Shown one piece after another: positions 11,716-23,820 of a DNA stretch of 64,000 bases. The position numbers and the translations under genes were made by a program. Each line of letters opens with the position of its first letter. The stretch's first letter is position 1. Location of the stretch: the NCBI RefSeq assembly GCF_016086655.4, contig NC_052134.2, positions 12,772,001 to 12,836,000 of the forward strand. The letters are read 5' to 3'. Under the pieces are notes generated by a model. That model was not told the origin of the DNA. It ran no database searches and saw only the letters and a list, made by a program, of their open reading frames with translations. The DNA comes from Lepeophtheirus salmonis (Eukaryota > Arthropoda > Copepoda > Siphonostomatoida > Caligidae).

Positions 11716-13016
11716 ATTCCATAGATGAACTAAACATAAAAATGAAATAAGTAAAGACGGTATAAAAACTATACTATGATCGAAGTTCAAATGACTCGTA
11801 ATTTTTTTTGGTTTGACTTTGCGATGACTGGTACATTGTATAAGTTTTTCTGCACGTCATACTGTCTCTTTCTATCTCAAATTGGATACAGCGACAGCTG
11901 ATAGTTGAAATTCAATTATTGCAACCCTTTAATAATAAAAATCCCCGTTGGAGTGGGCAATGCAGAATGCAAGGTCAATGTGCAAAATGTCCATTAGAGC
12001 AGGCAATGTGCAAAATGCCCGGGCAGTCTATAAAATTTATAATAGAGTGGTTTATGGTAATTTTAACTTCATTTACAATTTCAGGTGAAATGATTGCAGA
12101 TAATTTGATTATAAAACAGTTCATTGCAAGCAATTTGATAATCTAGAGAAAATATGTGTAACCTGTTGATAGCAGGCCGCAGTGTTGCCTCATAATGTTA
12201 AGATGTGGCCCAACACTCATTCTCACCTCAAGTTTTTTTTTTAATAAATATTGTCGCAACATCATCAAAACGCGTAGAACGCTCATAGTACGTACACACA
12301 TTAAAAAGTATTTGTCGTTATGGCGTCTGTTCTGATACTCCAACAGGGTTGCCAGATTATATTTTTTAAGCAGTATGACCTTGAAAAATAGATTTTGCCT
12401 TTTTTTAATTATTGGTTTTAAATTAAAATAAATTGGTATATAATACATTTTGTTTTACATAGTATTTTTTCAAGAAATTTATGTTTTGTAGGCACGCATA
12501 TATAACTTGCAACTGTTTGAATGGACCAAAGACTTGATCTAATGAATGATCAATGGTTTCAGAAATTTAAACAAACATAAAAAGATAAAGCTGTTCGATC
12601 AAAATTGTTAGTATCACTTATTGTTAAAAAAGTATTTTTCATAACATTAAACCCAATTTTTGATTCTAAGATGCATGTATGCTCTTAGGGATATGGTTTT
12701 GAGAAAAAAATAATTCTATGTTTCCTATCATTTCTTCCTATGTAAAATTTCCAGAACGATTTTTTCCCCAAAAAAACTTAACTTTTTTTTCATTGTTACC
12801 TCTCTCATAAGGAACATCTTTGACCAACTGAGATGCATTAGGTCTTTTTCAATTATTCTCAAGCTTTAAAATTCTTTCAGCAGCGAATTCGAAGTTTAAA
12901 CTGAAAAATTGAAAATTTTCCTTAAGAGATTGAGGTACTCAAATATCAGAGACTAATTCCTCAGTTTATGCATTTATTTAAAGTAAATTTTGATTCTTCA
13001 GTTTCTTACACAAAGT
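11716..13016. other. Non-coding stretch
   Basis: A short duplicated segment GGCAATG(T)GCAAAATG occurs at about 11955-12020. A 101-codon minus-strand open frame at 12448-12143 has no recognised family and lies partly in simple AT sequence. I do not call it a gene. Confidence 0.4.
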
Positions 13017-13250
13017 TCAAAAACTGGTAAGCCGTAGTCTTTTAGTTGTTGTTTTAAGATCCTTAACCTTTTGACAAATAACAGAAAGTACTTTCGAAAA
13101 CTCCAATAAATGAGTCAACATCTCACTTTTTTCCTTTTGCTCTGCTCTAAGAGTTCTTGAGGACGTTTTATTTTCAATAGATTTTGAGGAATTAATATTT
13201 GCCTCGAATTTAGGTTTTAAACTTATATTAAAATTTGTTTCAGGAATCAA
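13017..13250 (-). other. Unassigned open frame, 77 codons
   Basis: The frame is rich in Lys, Glu, Ser and Thr, including SSRTLRAEQKEKSEML followed by a heptad-like LLEFSKVLSVICQKVKDLK. That looks coding-like and could form a short coiled coil. It has no ATG at its 5' end in this frame and no clear splice partners. Its upstream edge abuts a 35-bp tandem duplication. It may be an exon of an unknown gene, a transposon remnant or chance. Confidence 0.2.
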
Positions 13251-13314
13251 CTAATACATTAAAGTGCATGTCTCAAATGAATCAACTAATACATTAAAGT
13301 GCATGTCTCAAATG
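13245..13314. repeat. 35-bp perfect tandem duplication
   Basis: Two identical adjacent copies of a 35-bp unit beginning AATCAACTAATACATTAAAG occupy 13245-13279 and 13280-13314. A third copy begins (AATCA) and stops. Perfect identity implies a recent event or an assembly duplication. Confidence 0.9.
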
Positions 13315-13319
13315 AATCA

Positions 13320-14876
13320 TTACTTAAATGCATACTGGATATTTATACAAAATTGAACCCAAGGTAATTTATTTTCAAAAGAGGATAAGATCGAAATGGT
13401 AAGATGCATCATCAAAAGTTGGGCAATTGAAAACAAGACAACTTTTTTGTAAGATATTTTTAACCTTTTCCTTTTGAATTAACAATACTAAAGAAGATAC
13501 TAAATTAGTACTAAAATGTTATCAACAAGATTATCTAGCTTATGTTTTTTTTTCCAATGGAAGGAGGACATATTTCTTCTGATTATTATATTAATTGGGT
13601 TCTAGGATGTCACGCCCCGGGCAGTTTCGTCACGGTATTAATCAAATTTTAGTACTTTGAAAAAAGCTACTGATTTTTGAATATTTTATTGAAAATGTTT
13701 TATATTTTGAGTAAAACTATTGATTTTTTATATTTTTGTAGAAAAAATTTAATATTTGAACTTTAGTTTTTTAATTTTTTTGTAAACAAATTACTAAATA
13801 CATGAGGAAGGGGTCGCTTTTAAATATAAACTTCAATGATCCAATTTGATTTTCGATTTACTATCTACTAATTCATAGCCATATCATTTGTGATTTAAGA
13901 CTAAACAAAATCCCCATTCCTCATTCCCATTACCCTGCATTTCAGACTAAAGTATTATCTGAGTAACTATCATAATCTTCTTTATTGAAATTAGTGATGT
14001 ATCACGAGCAAAACTTCGTAAATTGATACCCGAGTTTTATGGTGTAAAAAAAAACAACAAACTTGACTCAAGGGCTTTATAATCCGAGGGTTACTCGGAA
14101 CTCGTCACAATCTCGTCATTCGTCAAAAACTCAGAACTCATCAAAACTTTGGATTTTCTTTTTTTCTTTTTTGAGTCCTTATAACATCTAGATCTTCCTA
14201 GACTCACTTCTTTATGATAATTATTACCTAGGTTAATAGAAATACAAGCTTAGACCATCATATAGTCTGGCTTGCTATGATTTTTAATTTGATGTATCGT
14301 ACATGGGCAAGACAGGTTGATTTTGACAAAACATGCAACCAATCATATTCCATGACGTCACTACTAAAAAGCGTGGTAGAAGTAAAACATAAGTTGTACA
14401 CGCGTTGTTGTGTAGCCTTGTATTTGTATTAACTTTCATTTTAATTACCTTCCTATCTACTTTATCGTCACTATCATAGATAAATCTTTAAAAAAAAATA
14501 TTTTTAGCCTTATTTTCGAATAAAACCATTACCAAAAAAAATTCCAGTAAAAAAATGCCTCTGCATATATAGTTTTTCTTATATAAACATTAAAATCTTT
14601 GAATGATACATAGCTAATAATAGATTATAATTGCTAGTCTTATGTTACTTTTTTGTTTCAGAAAATCCTTAATCACGTTGTGTGTCATCAGTTTAAAAAA
14701 TATATATTATTTCGAAAAAATATTGTATTTTCGATTCAAAAGAACTTTTATTGGCATTTGATGATTTAAATATATAATTTTTTCTAGAGTTTATAAAAAC
14801 TCATTGTTAACAAAATAATATTCATTGTTTTTTTGAAGCAGTTTCTGCTGATATATATAATGTGATATATTTACTA
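13320..14876. other. AT-rich non-coding stretch
   Basis: No gene is recognised. Sub-repeats of the AT-rich MITE family (GCTACTGATTTTTGAATATT units) lie at 13655-13800. A CTCGTCA/AACTCG-rich segment at about 14030-14180 resembles one at 21050-21120. Confidence 0.5.
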
Positions 14877-15697
14877 CAGTGTGGTCCATTGAAATCTGAA
14901 CAATTACAAATTCAATAATTAATGAAGTTGAGCGATTAAAATTAATTCATATTTCGATATTTTAAAGCATAAACAAATATGTTCAAAACAAATCAAAGAT
15001 CTCTAGCATATGCAAAAGTCGAGAAAATGACACTTGAATGAGATAGAGGAATTTCTATTCCGCACTCCAAGCTTGAGTGTCTCAAGGTCCGCCTTCTACG
15101 CCATTAGTAAGTCCGAAACGTTAGAGAGCTGGACAGAATCTTTCAAAAAGGCCAAACTGGACCTGGAGAAGTTTAAGAAAACAGCCCCGGCCAATCCCCT
15201 CAAGTCCAGGATGCCCCATACAAGTGATATCAGGGTTTCTTCACCAAACTGTCCGGAGAGCTATCAAAAAGTGAGTGGAAAGAACTATTTCAGTAGAGAG
15301 AGATCACTTTTGACACCAGCAATAAAAAAAAATCTCTTCCGTTGCAAAACTATTTTTAATGAGTCTTGTTTGATACTTTTGGCCCCCTAAAGGCCTTATG
15401 TCAACCCCTTAGTCTACACATTTTCAGCATATGTTGATAAAAAGGTCTTAAGTGTCCGCATCAAACTCAAATGCCCTCAAAACTATTATCAGCCAGAACT
15501 GTAACGTCATGACAAAGGACTACATCTGCAGTGGGTGTCAAACCTTTCGTCGCCTGAAAGCCATCATTGCCGCTAAGGGCGGCGATATTAATGATTAAGA
15601 GAGTTCAGGCACACATTTATTTATAGTTTTAATTTTGTTGGAACTTTATTCTTAACAAATAAATTATATCTTGTTGAAGCTTAAAATTCAAAGCGTT
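14877..15697 (+). mobile_element. Tc1/mariner deletion derivative, copy 1
   Basis: The left end reads GTGTGGTCCATTGAAATCTG. Within it are remnants of a transposase: a helix-turn-helix linker near 15180-15250, a LLTPA segment at about 15305, and CKTIFNES near 15345. The sequence then jumps directly to the C-terminal part (about 15380-15598) with CSGCQTFRRL and stops after an INDY-like end at 15596. The catalytic centre between the two Asp blocks is missing. The same junction is present in copies at 44560, 52854 and 57058. The usual right end (ACCACTCGGT) is lost here because an inverted fragment is joined at about 15697. Confidence 0.7.
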
Positions 15698-15895
15698 CAG
15701 ATTTTAATCATTAATGTCACCCCCTTAACGACATTGATGGCTTTCAGGCGACTGAAGGTCTGTCACCCGCTGCAGATGTATTCCTTTGTCGTCATGGTGT
15801 CCCAGTGGTGACTGACAGTGGCTATGAGGGCCTCGGTGTTTGATGACTGGCACTGAAAGCCTTTTCCTCGACCTACGTCCAAAAGAGTTCAAGTG
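15698..15895 (-). mobile_element. Inverted fragment of the same deletion-derivative family
   Basis: This segment is the reverse complement of the transposase C-terminal region of copy 1. TAATCATTAATGTCACC is the reversed stop-codon end, followed by reversed versions of the AFSRLKAI and CSGC segments. It lies tail-to-tail with copy 1 (15470-15600), so the two could form a large imperfect hairpin. Confidence 0.65.
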
Positions 15896-16250
15896 AAATT
15901 TTAAGAAACTTAATATTCCTTGAATTGTAAAAAGTAAGCCTTTTTTTTATTCCAAAAATTATATAATGTATAATAATTTCTACACATTTTTCAAATATTC
16001 AAAATGTGATCGTCAATTAGTTATAATAAATATCTAATTTGTAAAGAAAGTGTCATCTTCCTAGACGTGAAATATGCCTTAAACTTGTGTGGTTCCTTTT
16101 TAGCAGACCCATAAAGCATCTGGTCAAAAGCTCAAAGTTAATCAAAGAAGGAAATCTTCGCATAAATTTCGAACATCAAACGTGGAAATTCTTAATGAAG
16201 GGAAATAAGGTATACTAATTTATAAGATAACTGGTACAAAATGATCTATA
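15896..16250. other. AT-rich non-coding stretch
   Basis: Nothing is recognised. The segment separates two transposon remnants. Confidence 0.5.
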
Positions 16251-16620
16251 TTAGGTTGGGAAAAAGTAATTTCGTATTTTCCGACGCTTTTATTTAACTA
16301 AGCATATCTTGTTCATTATTGATCACATTGAATAATATGATAAGATGTTATAAAGGTGTGAGCGTATACTACAAACGCTTTTCGTACAGTATTGTGCCTT
16401 ACCAGTTCAGTCATGAATTATTGTGCGTCAAGTATGGAGGTCTCAAAGGAAGTTATTAGCCATATTTTACATTTTTACTACATGAAAGAGAAAAACAAGT
16501 CGAATGCAACAAACAAACCAAAAATGTCTATACTTTTTCGGTTCGTATTGCACAACAGGGGTTCAAGCGATTTTTTTGTGTGCTCAATTCTGCCTTCTAT
16601 TGTTTAAAGCTGGCAATTGA
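16251..16620 (+). pseudogene. mariner element, 5' end and start of transposase
   Basis: It begins with the terminal repeat TTAGGTTGGGAAAAAGTAAT at 16251. The untranslated part matches the right end of the element at 6440-7295, in reverse, almost motif by motif. The transposase starts at ATG 16432 with MEVSKEVISHILHFYYMKEK, the mariner helix-turn-helix region. The frame is lost after about 20 further residues. No sequence after about 16620 belongs to a mariner, so the element is 3'-truncated. Confidence 0.75.
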
Positions 16621-16664
16621 ATAGAAGCAGCCACCAAAATCTTTGAATTTGTTTGTAAATTTTT

Positions 16665-16975
16665 TTTACTTTCTTTTAAAATTTTAGTATGCTGAGAAAA
16701 GCTACTGATTTTTGAATTTTTTTTTTTCAAAAATTATATATTTTGAGTCCAGCCATTGATTTTTGATATTTAAAGAAAAAAAATGTTGTATAAACAGCTA
16801 CGAATTTTTGATATTTTTTTTTTAGTTTAATATTTTAAGAAAAGCCATTGATTTGCGTTATTTTTATCCAGAAAATTTAATATTTGAAATTTAGTTTTTC
16901 AAATTTTTTGTAAACAGCTAAGAATTTTTCATATTTTCTTTTAAAATTTTAGTATTTTGAGAAAAGCTACTGATT
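16665..16975. repeat. Tandem sub-repeats of the AT-rich MITE family
   Basis: Four or five units of roughly 60-80 bp share GAAAAGCTACTGATTTTTG or CAGCTACGAATTTTTGATAT and AAATTTAGT segments. The units match those at 13655-13800 and, more distantly, those inside 61750-62245. Confidence 0.55.
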
Positions 16976-18535
16976 TGCCCTCTTAATGATTAAAAAATAT
17001 AAGGGTAAATAAACAAAGAACTAGTATAATTTCAAAGGCTGAGTTGAGGCATATAGGGAAAAGTGAGGAAATAGAATTAAGGGCACACAAATGTTTTTGA
17101 GAGAAGATGACATTTCAAAATTGTTGGAGCTCAAACAAAAATTAGATATAAATTGTGAACCTACAAAAATAAGAATAAGCTCCCAGCAAGATAAAGCTTG
17201 TAATACACCTTAAGAATGATATATTTGTCGAAAATATCATGTATTCAAAATACTATTAGGTTTCCCATGTCCTCAACGCCGATTTTTATAAATCTTTTGA
17301 CTCCATTATTATGTCTTGCTCTACACCTTGCCCAATATTTTCAATCGAATAAATTTTGAAATATTATGATGAAAATCTTTTCCCAAAAAGAAATAAATAA
17401 GATAAATGTCTGTTGAATCTAGAAAAATAAAAACTCAATATCACAGCGAAAAATAATTAAGTCAAGATTTATTAACTGATTTACCATTAGGTATCAATAT
17501 TTATAAGAATTTAATCATGGATTATTCATCACTTATTTTGATTAATACATGATAGTATTCTCAAATAAAAAATTTAATTATCAAATAGAAAAATAAATTA
17601 TAGTTTTATTCTAGCATGTTACTTTATAGGTGAATTAATTTGCCTTAAAGTGATCATTGCTCAATTTAATCATGAGTTATTCCAATAGAAAAAGATTCAT
17701 TGATGTTATATCTTGATATAATGTAATAAATAAATGTGAGGAAGTAAAAGTTGAACTTGCTCTCCCAATACATTATAAAAATCAGTGTGATATGAAAGAA
17801 ATATCAACCCAACTTCATTATGTGCCACGGGTTCAGTTTGAGTAGTGGCTATAATCATGATGTGTTGCATTAAAGTATGCAAAAGATGGACTAATTTATA
17901 GTTAACATGATGAGAATCCACACTTGGGTGCTAAATCCATAAAATAAGTTTAAAGTTCATGAGGTTAAATATACACACTCAAGTAGATATCCTCTATATA
18001 AATGAGTACAGGGAAGGAAGAGGCATCCTTGATAGTAAACTGTTAAAAAATGACCCATAAATATATATTCATCTTGGAAATACAATCAGAAACACTATTT
18101 TTAACACTTTTAATCAATTAGAAAAGGGATATCAAAATGTCTTCCTTCGATGAGGTATAGTAAGAGATCCTTCCTCCATAATCATTAATAAAGACAATCT
18201 GTTATAAAAAGTTAGATTTGAAAGTGATGGAATAAAATCCTATATAAAAAAAATATATCTCTTTCTTCGATATAATTAAATCATACTTCTCAATTCCTTT
18301 TGTAGCACTCTTTCAAGTTTCAACACCGAAAAGGAAATTTCCATCGAAATCTTTCAACAGACGATCCACAATTCCATGATGGATTACTTAGTTCACAAAT
18401 GAGGGTTTTCAATTGAGGCTGGGATTCTGTCTCCGCGTTCAAGATTCATCACTTTTTAACAAGGATTAATTCTTCTACAATTGATATTTAACGGAATAAT
18501 TATTTATTATTATTTTTTTCAAAACTGTGTTAATT
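16976..18535. other. Mostly non-coding stretch
   Basis: Around 17030-17220 there are fragments with coding-like composition in alternating frames, for example SKLLELKQKLDINCEPTK. They have frame breaks, no recognised family and no splice context. The rest is AT-rich. I do not call a gene. Confidence 0.35.
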
Positions 18536-18661
18536 AGGTTGCGTAGGTTTTGTCAATCCAGATGTACAAATTAGGACCAGATAAATTCCTTAATCAACAT
18601 AAAAACAAAAAATAGTTTTTTAAATAACGCAAGAAAAGTATCAAAACGTCTAACGCAACCT
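18536..18661. mobile_element. Small MITE-like element with AGGTTGCGT ends
   Basis: AGGTTGCGT at 18536-18544 and its exact reverse complement ACGCAACCT at 18653-18661 bound a 126-bp AT-rich segment. The right half (AACGCAAGAAAAG..TCAAAA) recurs at about 9525-9570. There is no coding content. Confidence 0.5.
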
Positions 18662-18726
18662 TTTCTATTAATAAAGTTATATTATTCAATTAAAAAAACA
18701 TAATAATAATAATTTATATATGCCTT

Positions 18727-18875
18727 GTGAAGCGGCGATGTTAGTTTTTAACACTATTGGTATCTTTGCAATAGTTTTAATCAACCCATGGGCGCAGGGC
18801 TTATTTTGCATATTCGGAAAGGGGTTATATATTTTGTGAACCGGGCGTGGTGATGGGTTTTTTACTCATTTGTTT
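18727..18875 (+). repeat. Minisatellite-type unit related to 11120-11545
   Basis: It contains GTTTTTAACACTATTGGTAT and AATCAACCCATGGGCGC, matching the unit structure of the 11.2 kb array, so the repeat is dispersed as well as tandem. Confidence 0.5.
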
Positions 18876-19750
18876 TTGGGGATTTCATTTTATATGCACA
18901 AATTAAAAAAAATAATAATAAAGGAAGATAATTAAACATTTTTGTTTATAATTATCGTTCTCCTAAAAAACCCCACGTAATCATTATAAACATATTACAG
19001 GTCTAAGTCAACTAAATAAAATCAGTCAACATACTGAATTCGGAACACAGATAAACTATTATTGAACAAAAAAAGAAAAAACAGCAAATAAGAATAAAAT
19101 ATAAGAACCAATTCACCATTAAAAGTACCAACAGTCTCAATTGTAAGACTATTTCTTTTTAAAAGTTTTGTAAGATCTGACAATCCACTTTAAAGAGTCA
19201 AAATATTTTGCCAACATCAACGAGCAATACCTTTTAACATCACTTCTATATTTCTATCAAAATCCAAAGGTGTCCGGAACCATCAAAGAGAAGGCAGTAT
19301 ACCTTACAATAGCAGATATGATAATAGCTCTTTGGCAGCTAAGGGGTTAGGATTTGTAACTTTGCTTGCCATCAGATCTTTGGAATTCAGTAACGCTAAT
19401 AATAACACCTTCGTATTTCCTGGGAATTCGTTTCGTGTTGAAAGCTAAAAAAAAACAAAAAACGTGCTTTTGTGAATTTAGGTCATCTAGTCCCTTTACC
19501 TATATGAAAATGTATTGTTTTAGAATTTGAGCACTAAGAGAATCCACGGAAGCGTGTATAGAGAAGCTAAAATATTTCCACAGTCCGTACATGGAATCTT
19601 ATAAAAAAATAAGGTCAGTCGAGATTTGACACTACTCTGTAAATTTTTTGCTGTCATAAATATATATTAAATATCAGCTATATATAGCTATTTTTTAATC
19701 CTACGATTTCGGGAGATGTAAAATTTTCACATATCTCAGTAACATTACTC
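18876..19750. other. AT-rich non-coding stretch
   Basis: No gene or recognised repeat is seen. Confidence 0.45.
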
Positions 19751-20429
19751 TTAAAATAGCTCGTTATGTTTAAAAAATTCTTCTGGTATATCTTTGGCAT
19801 AATAGAAGATAGTTGAGTTAGTACACCTCCTATATTTTATTGGCCCCTTGAGAGAAAGGAGGTACTCCGAATGAAAAAAGGCTTTCAGGCACGAACTTTC
19901 ATCATTAACTGCCTTCTCAGCTAAAAGAACCAGAGAGTGTCCCTTATATAAGACCAATTGAACTATTTCAGCACCATACAGTTCGACTCTTGTCAGGAAA
20001 TTGTATTTCCTCAATTCTCTTCCTATTTTATAAGCCAAATTAAACAGTGTCATCCAAGTAGAAATAGTCCCAAATATCCTTAGTTTTGTTTAAGATCTCA
20101 TCATACAAAACAATTATCTCAACACTATTTTTGGAATTTACATTTTTGACATGCGGGATTCTTCTTTGAATATTGAATTTGCTCTCTAACTTAGGCTTTC
20201 TCTCCGTTTCTTCCTCTGTAATATAAGATATTCTATACATATTAAGGGTATCAGCTGGAAAAAGACTATGAAATACAGAGCCCTTTTCTATGATCTCTTC
20301 AACGCTTTTATCGAACAGTATTGATTCTCTCCTATTTACCTTACTAAACATATCAATAGTAATTTTAATATTTAAGATAAGACGATAAGCCAATCGGTTG
20401 GTTGGTTGAAGGGAGTCAAAAAACAGATT
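19751..20429 (-). pseudogene. Unrecognised coding-like frame, split by one frameshift
   Basis: Two minus-strand open frames overlap. 20393-20040 (118 codons) ends in DIWDYFYLDDTV. 20053-19751 begins MTLFNLAYKIGRELRK and runs 100 residues. Joined by one frameshift near 20045 they would give about 220 residues with ordinary soluble-protein composition. The upstream frame is open back to an acceptor-like site (CACAG at about 20430), so this may be a single exon starting at 20429. I recognise no domain. A real intron between the halves is unlikely because only about 25 nt separate the possible GT and AG. It could be a host-gene exon with an assembly indel, a decayed host gene or an unknown transposon ORF. 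Confidence 0.35.
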
Positions 20430-22180
20430 CTGTGTGTATTTTAGGAATTTTATAAAGTTTTCTTGTTGTATAACACACCTGAATATTCTATACTAGAAAA
20501 ATGAAGGACTTGATCGAAAATTCCACTTGGAAGATCATGCGATAAGTGAAGGGTTCTGGACGATCCTTCAATTTATTTTAAAGGCTTGGAGAGAATAAAG
20601 CGAGGTCTATTCTTGATATCCAATTTATATTTCTCGAAGGGCAGATGTAATCTAGACTTACAATTATAACAGGATCAATTAATGATGAGACGATTAATCA
20701 GAATCGGAGAATTGGGTTTTTTTTTTCGAATCGTCATCGGGAAAATAATGTTTAATTTCGGATTCCGATTCTTATGTATTATTATTTATTAGTGGCATTG
20801 AACTATTTATTACTTTTCTAAGTCATTGAAAAAAAATTTATTAAATATTTCCGTCTAGATATAAAAAACAATCATGTGAATTTTTTACTTGAGTGTTATA
20901 ATTTTATTAATATTTTATAAAATAATATATAATATTATTATAAATGCTCGAAAACTGGGAAGAAACAAATTGAACACAAATGTTACTTATATTGTTATTT
21001 TAGGGGAATAAGTTTTGTAAAGGGATCTAGGAAATTTGACAAAAGCTTGGAGCCTGAAAAACCTCGGAACTAGTCAAAACTTGGGATTCCCTGTTTTTCT
21101 TTTTTGACGGCATTATAACAAATTTATAATTTATGTTTTCCCATAGGCAATACTATATAAAACTTGTTGACTTTTGTGCAATAATATAGTAAAAATAATC
21201 CCGAAGAAGACATTTGTTACAACTTTTTCATCCTTCCCTATTGAGTTCTCTGACTTCCTTCTTGATTTTCCCCATTATTTGTGACATATCTTGTTTCGAT
21301 TCCTTTAGTGTTTGAAAGTTCACAGTCATAATCTTGATTTATTATTCTATCCTTTATTATGTCTTTGCCCTTGCTCTTTTAAGATATTTTTTAATCAAGT
21401 TGTTTCACGAATTCTGACCATTTTACAAAGAGATACTTTTTACTCTGATTTGTGCACTTTGGCATAGTCTCAATTGATGGTTCTAACCTCCTTGGTGGAC
21501 TGACTATTGCATAAAATAAGTTTGGGTCGAGGTATTGTGATTTTGTTTGTAAATAAAGGGAAATTTTCCCAATAGCAATTTTCTCCAGGGAAATTTTTTT
21601 AAAACCCACTCAAATAATTTATGCATCTCAAATCTAATTAAAACAGCTAAATCAAGGATCAAAACTTTTGATTTTGGGATACTTAAAAGTAAATTTTCAA
21701 CGCACCTGTTACGTTGAAAGCTCCAACCCCACCGAATGTACTCAAGCAGCAATAAACATTAAGATCATACTTGATCAATCGATCCATTAAAATAAATTAT
21801 ATGAGTATAATTTAAAAGAGTTGTAAAAATGATTGTAAATAGATTATTTAATTTAGTTTATTATTTCACTGATTCAGTAGATACAAATTTACATACTATA
21901 TATATGTTTAATTCATTACATCTGTCAACTATTAAAGTGATGACGCACTGGGATGGTAATAAATGTTAGGACCCAAAGTAAAATAGTGATAATATATATT
22001 CATTTAGGTCTTACTACGCATCAGTTAGGGGTTTATATATATATATATATATGTTTTGAATAAGTTGCGATGTTTGTACAAGCTGCAACTTGTACAAACA
22101 CATTGTACAAGCTGCAATTTCTTCGTCTTTAAACGCTAAATTTAGTTGCAACATTGGTCATTCTAATTTTCAACTGCTAA
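20430..22180. other. AT-rich non-coding stretch
   Basis: No gene is recognised. It includes a segment at 21050-21120 that resembles 14100-14170, short AATTTTCCC repeats near 21550-21600, a (TA)n tract at 22033-22052 and an inverted repeat at 22071-22100. Confidence 0.45.
22071..22100. repeat. 12-bp perfect inverted repeat built on TTGTACAA
   Basis: TGTTTGTACAAG (22071-22082) and CTTGTACAAACA (22089-22100) flank a 6-nt loop CTGCAA. A further TTGTACAAGCTGCAA follows directly. The same motif set recurs at 44137-44171. Confidence 0.85.
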
Positions 22181-22546
22181 TTGACCAGGGGCGTCCGCAA
22201 GATTATATATATATAAATCTTTTTTTGGGGGTTACTGTTGGTTTTTGGAATTTTGTAGATAAAAAATACAAAAATTAATATATATTTAATTTTTTTTTCA
22301 TAGATCTTTAGTTATTAACAAAAATTTCAGAAATGTAATATCCAATATTAAATGTAAAAAAAAAAAGGGGTCAAAAATCCAAGTCTGTTAACAAAAATTA
22401 TATTTGAAATTTCCAATATTAAATTTTTTGTAAAAAATTTCCAAAATGAAATGACAAAATAAATTCCTTGTAGTAAATAGCAAAAATTTCTGATTTTGGT
22501 AGAGGCTACAGACCCTCCAGCCACCCCCCACGGACGCCCATGTTGA
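22181..22546. mobile_element. AT-rich MITE with GGGCGTCCG terminal inverted repeats
   Basis: The left end contains CAGGGGCGTCCGCAAG. The right end contains CCACGGACGCCCATG, which is inverted relative to it. The interior is A/T-rich and has repeated segments such as TCCAATATTAAAT. It has no coding content. Related elements are at 30543-30874 (both ends visible) and 61750-62245 (left end only). Confidence 0.65.
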
Positions 22547-23820
22547 TACTATAATTTGATTTTGATCTATTAAAAATACACGGTTACTGTTGTTAGTGTT
22601 TTGAACGTTGATTGTTGAACTCAAATTAATTATAGTCCTTTTTTGTTGGTAAATCGACGTTTTGAGAAGATAAAAAAGCTAGTATCTATATTACAGCATA
22701 CGAGATTGAAATCAAATCTCATTAGTATATTACTAATGATTCTGACTAGCATGGAGATTTTACATTGTCGAGTAATGTTAAGTCAAAAATTTAAATGATT
22801 TTTAGAAAATTTATTAAAAATGATTTCAACTTTAATAAAGACGCAGTCTTTGATTTTGTGCTCAAGTGGAGTCATACAAGTCCACAAAATACGAACTTGA
22901 GTCGAAGTTCCCACCTCTGATAACTACCTATGGGAGATAATACTAATGACTAATTTAAAAAAAATTGTTGTTTTATCATTAGAGTACACCCAGATCATTA
23001 TATTAAACACGAATGCCTGTATGTGTGAGGGTGTGCTTGTACGGCATTCAGGGCCAAACCAAAGAATGGATTTTCTTGAAATTTTTCATGTAGGTTTTTA
23101 AGGCTCAATAAATGGTTCTGGTAAAAAAACAAGTCAAAAAATTAGTAACCGAGGGGGAACTAGAGCGCATTCCGGATTTGTTGAGCGGACTAATGCTCTG
23201 GTTATCACTGTTAATGTAAAAAAAAATTATTTAATAGATAAATACGTTCGAATTGAAAAAAAAAATAAATGAGGACAGTATTATACATATCTTACTTAGA
23301 AATAAAATATTAGATCCGTAATTTAATCGAATTTTGAGTTCTAAGGTCTTAAAGATGAAGAAATCAGGATTTTGATGAATATTTGATAAGTGACATATCG
23401 GAAACTAAAAGACCGATATGTAACTCAAGTTCATCTTTAAAAAGCTATCCATTAGTTTTTAATTAATTATTAATTAACCTGGTAGGAGAATAATTACCCA
23501 TGCTGTTCAAATCTTATTAATACAGTTTTTTCTATGTTTTTAAGAGGTTTTCCCAAACCTTTTCCCGGCATTACTTTCACAACTAGCTTCTTGAATTAAA
23601 CAAAGATCCAATTTTATTTTTCTAGTTGTCTTCATGAGTTGACTTTTAAATCTTGTATGGTTTATGTAAAGCAACTGACTCAACGTACTACGAACATAAA
23701 AAGGGAATATAAGATTAATACATAAGATTTATCTTTTGATATTAAGTTATATAAGTGAAGGATATTAGGTTGTAATTTGTTTATTTTAATATTGATAAGA
23801 TTATCAATTTAAAATACATG
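22547..23820. other. Non-coding stretch
   Basis: No gene is recognised. The segment at about 22985-23230 has more balanced base composition than its surroundings and resembles repeat debris, but I cannot assign a family. Confidence 0.4.

Noticed and set aside
12143..12448. 101-residue minus-strand open frame
   Set aside because: No recognisable family, start context or splice partners. It lies partly in AT-rich simple sequence.
14877..15697. The 118-codon open frame at 15034 as a host gene
   Set aside because: It is a transposase remnant in the wrong frame over part of its length, inside a terminal-repeat-bounded element.
20020..20053. Intron between the two halves of the 19.75-20.43 kb frame
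   Set aside because: The only GT..AG pair is about 25 nt apart, far below any plausible intron. A frameshift is simpler.
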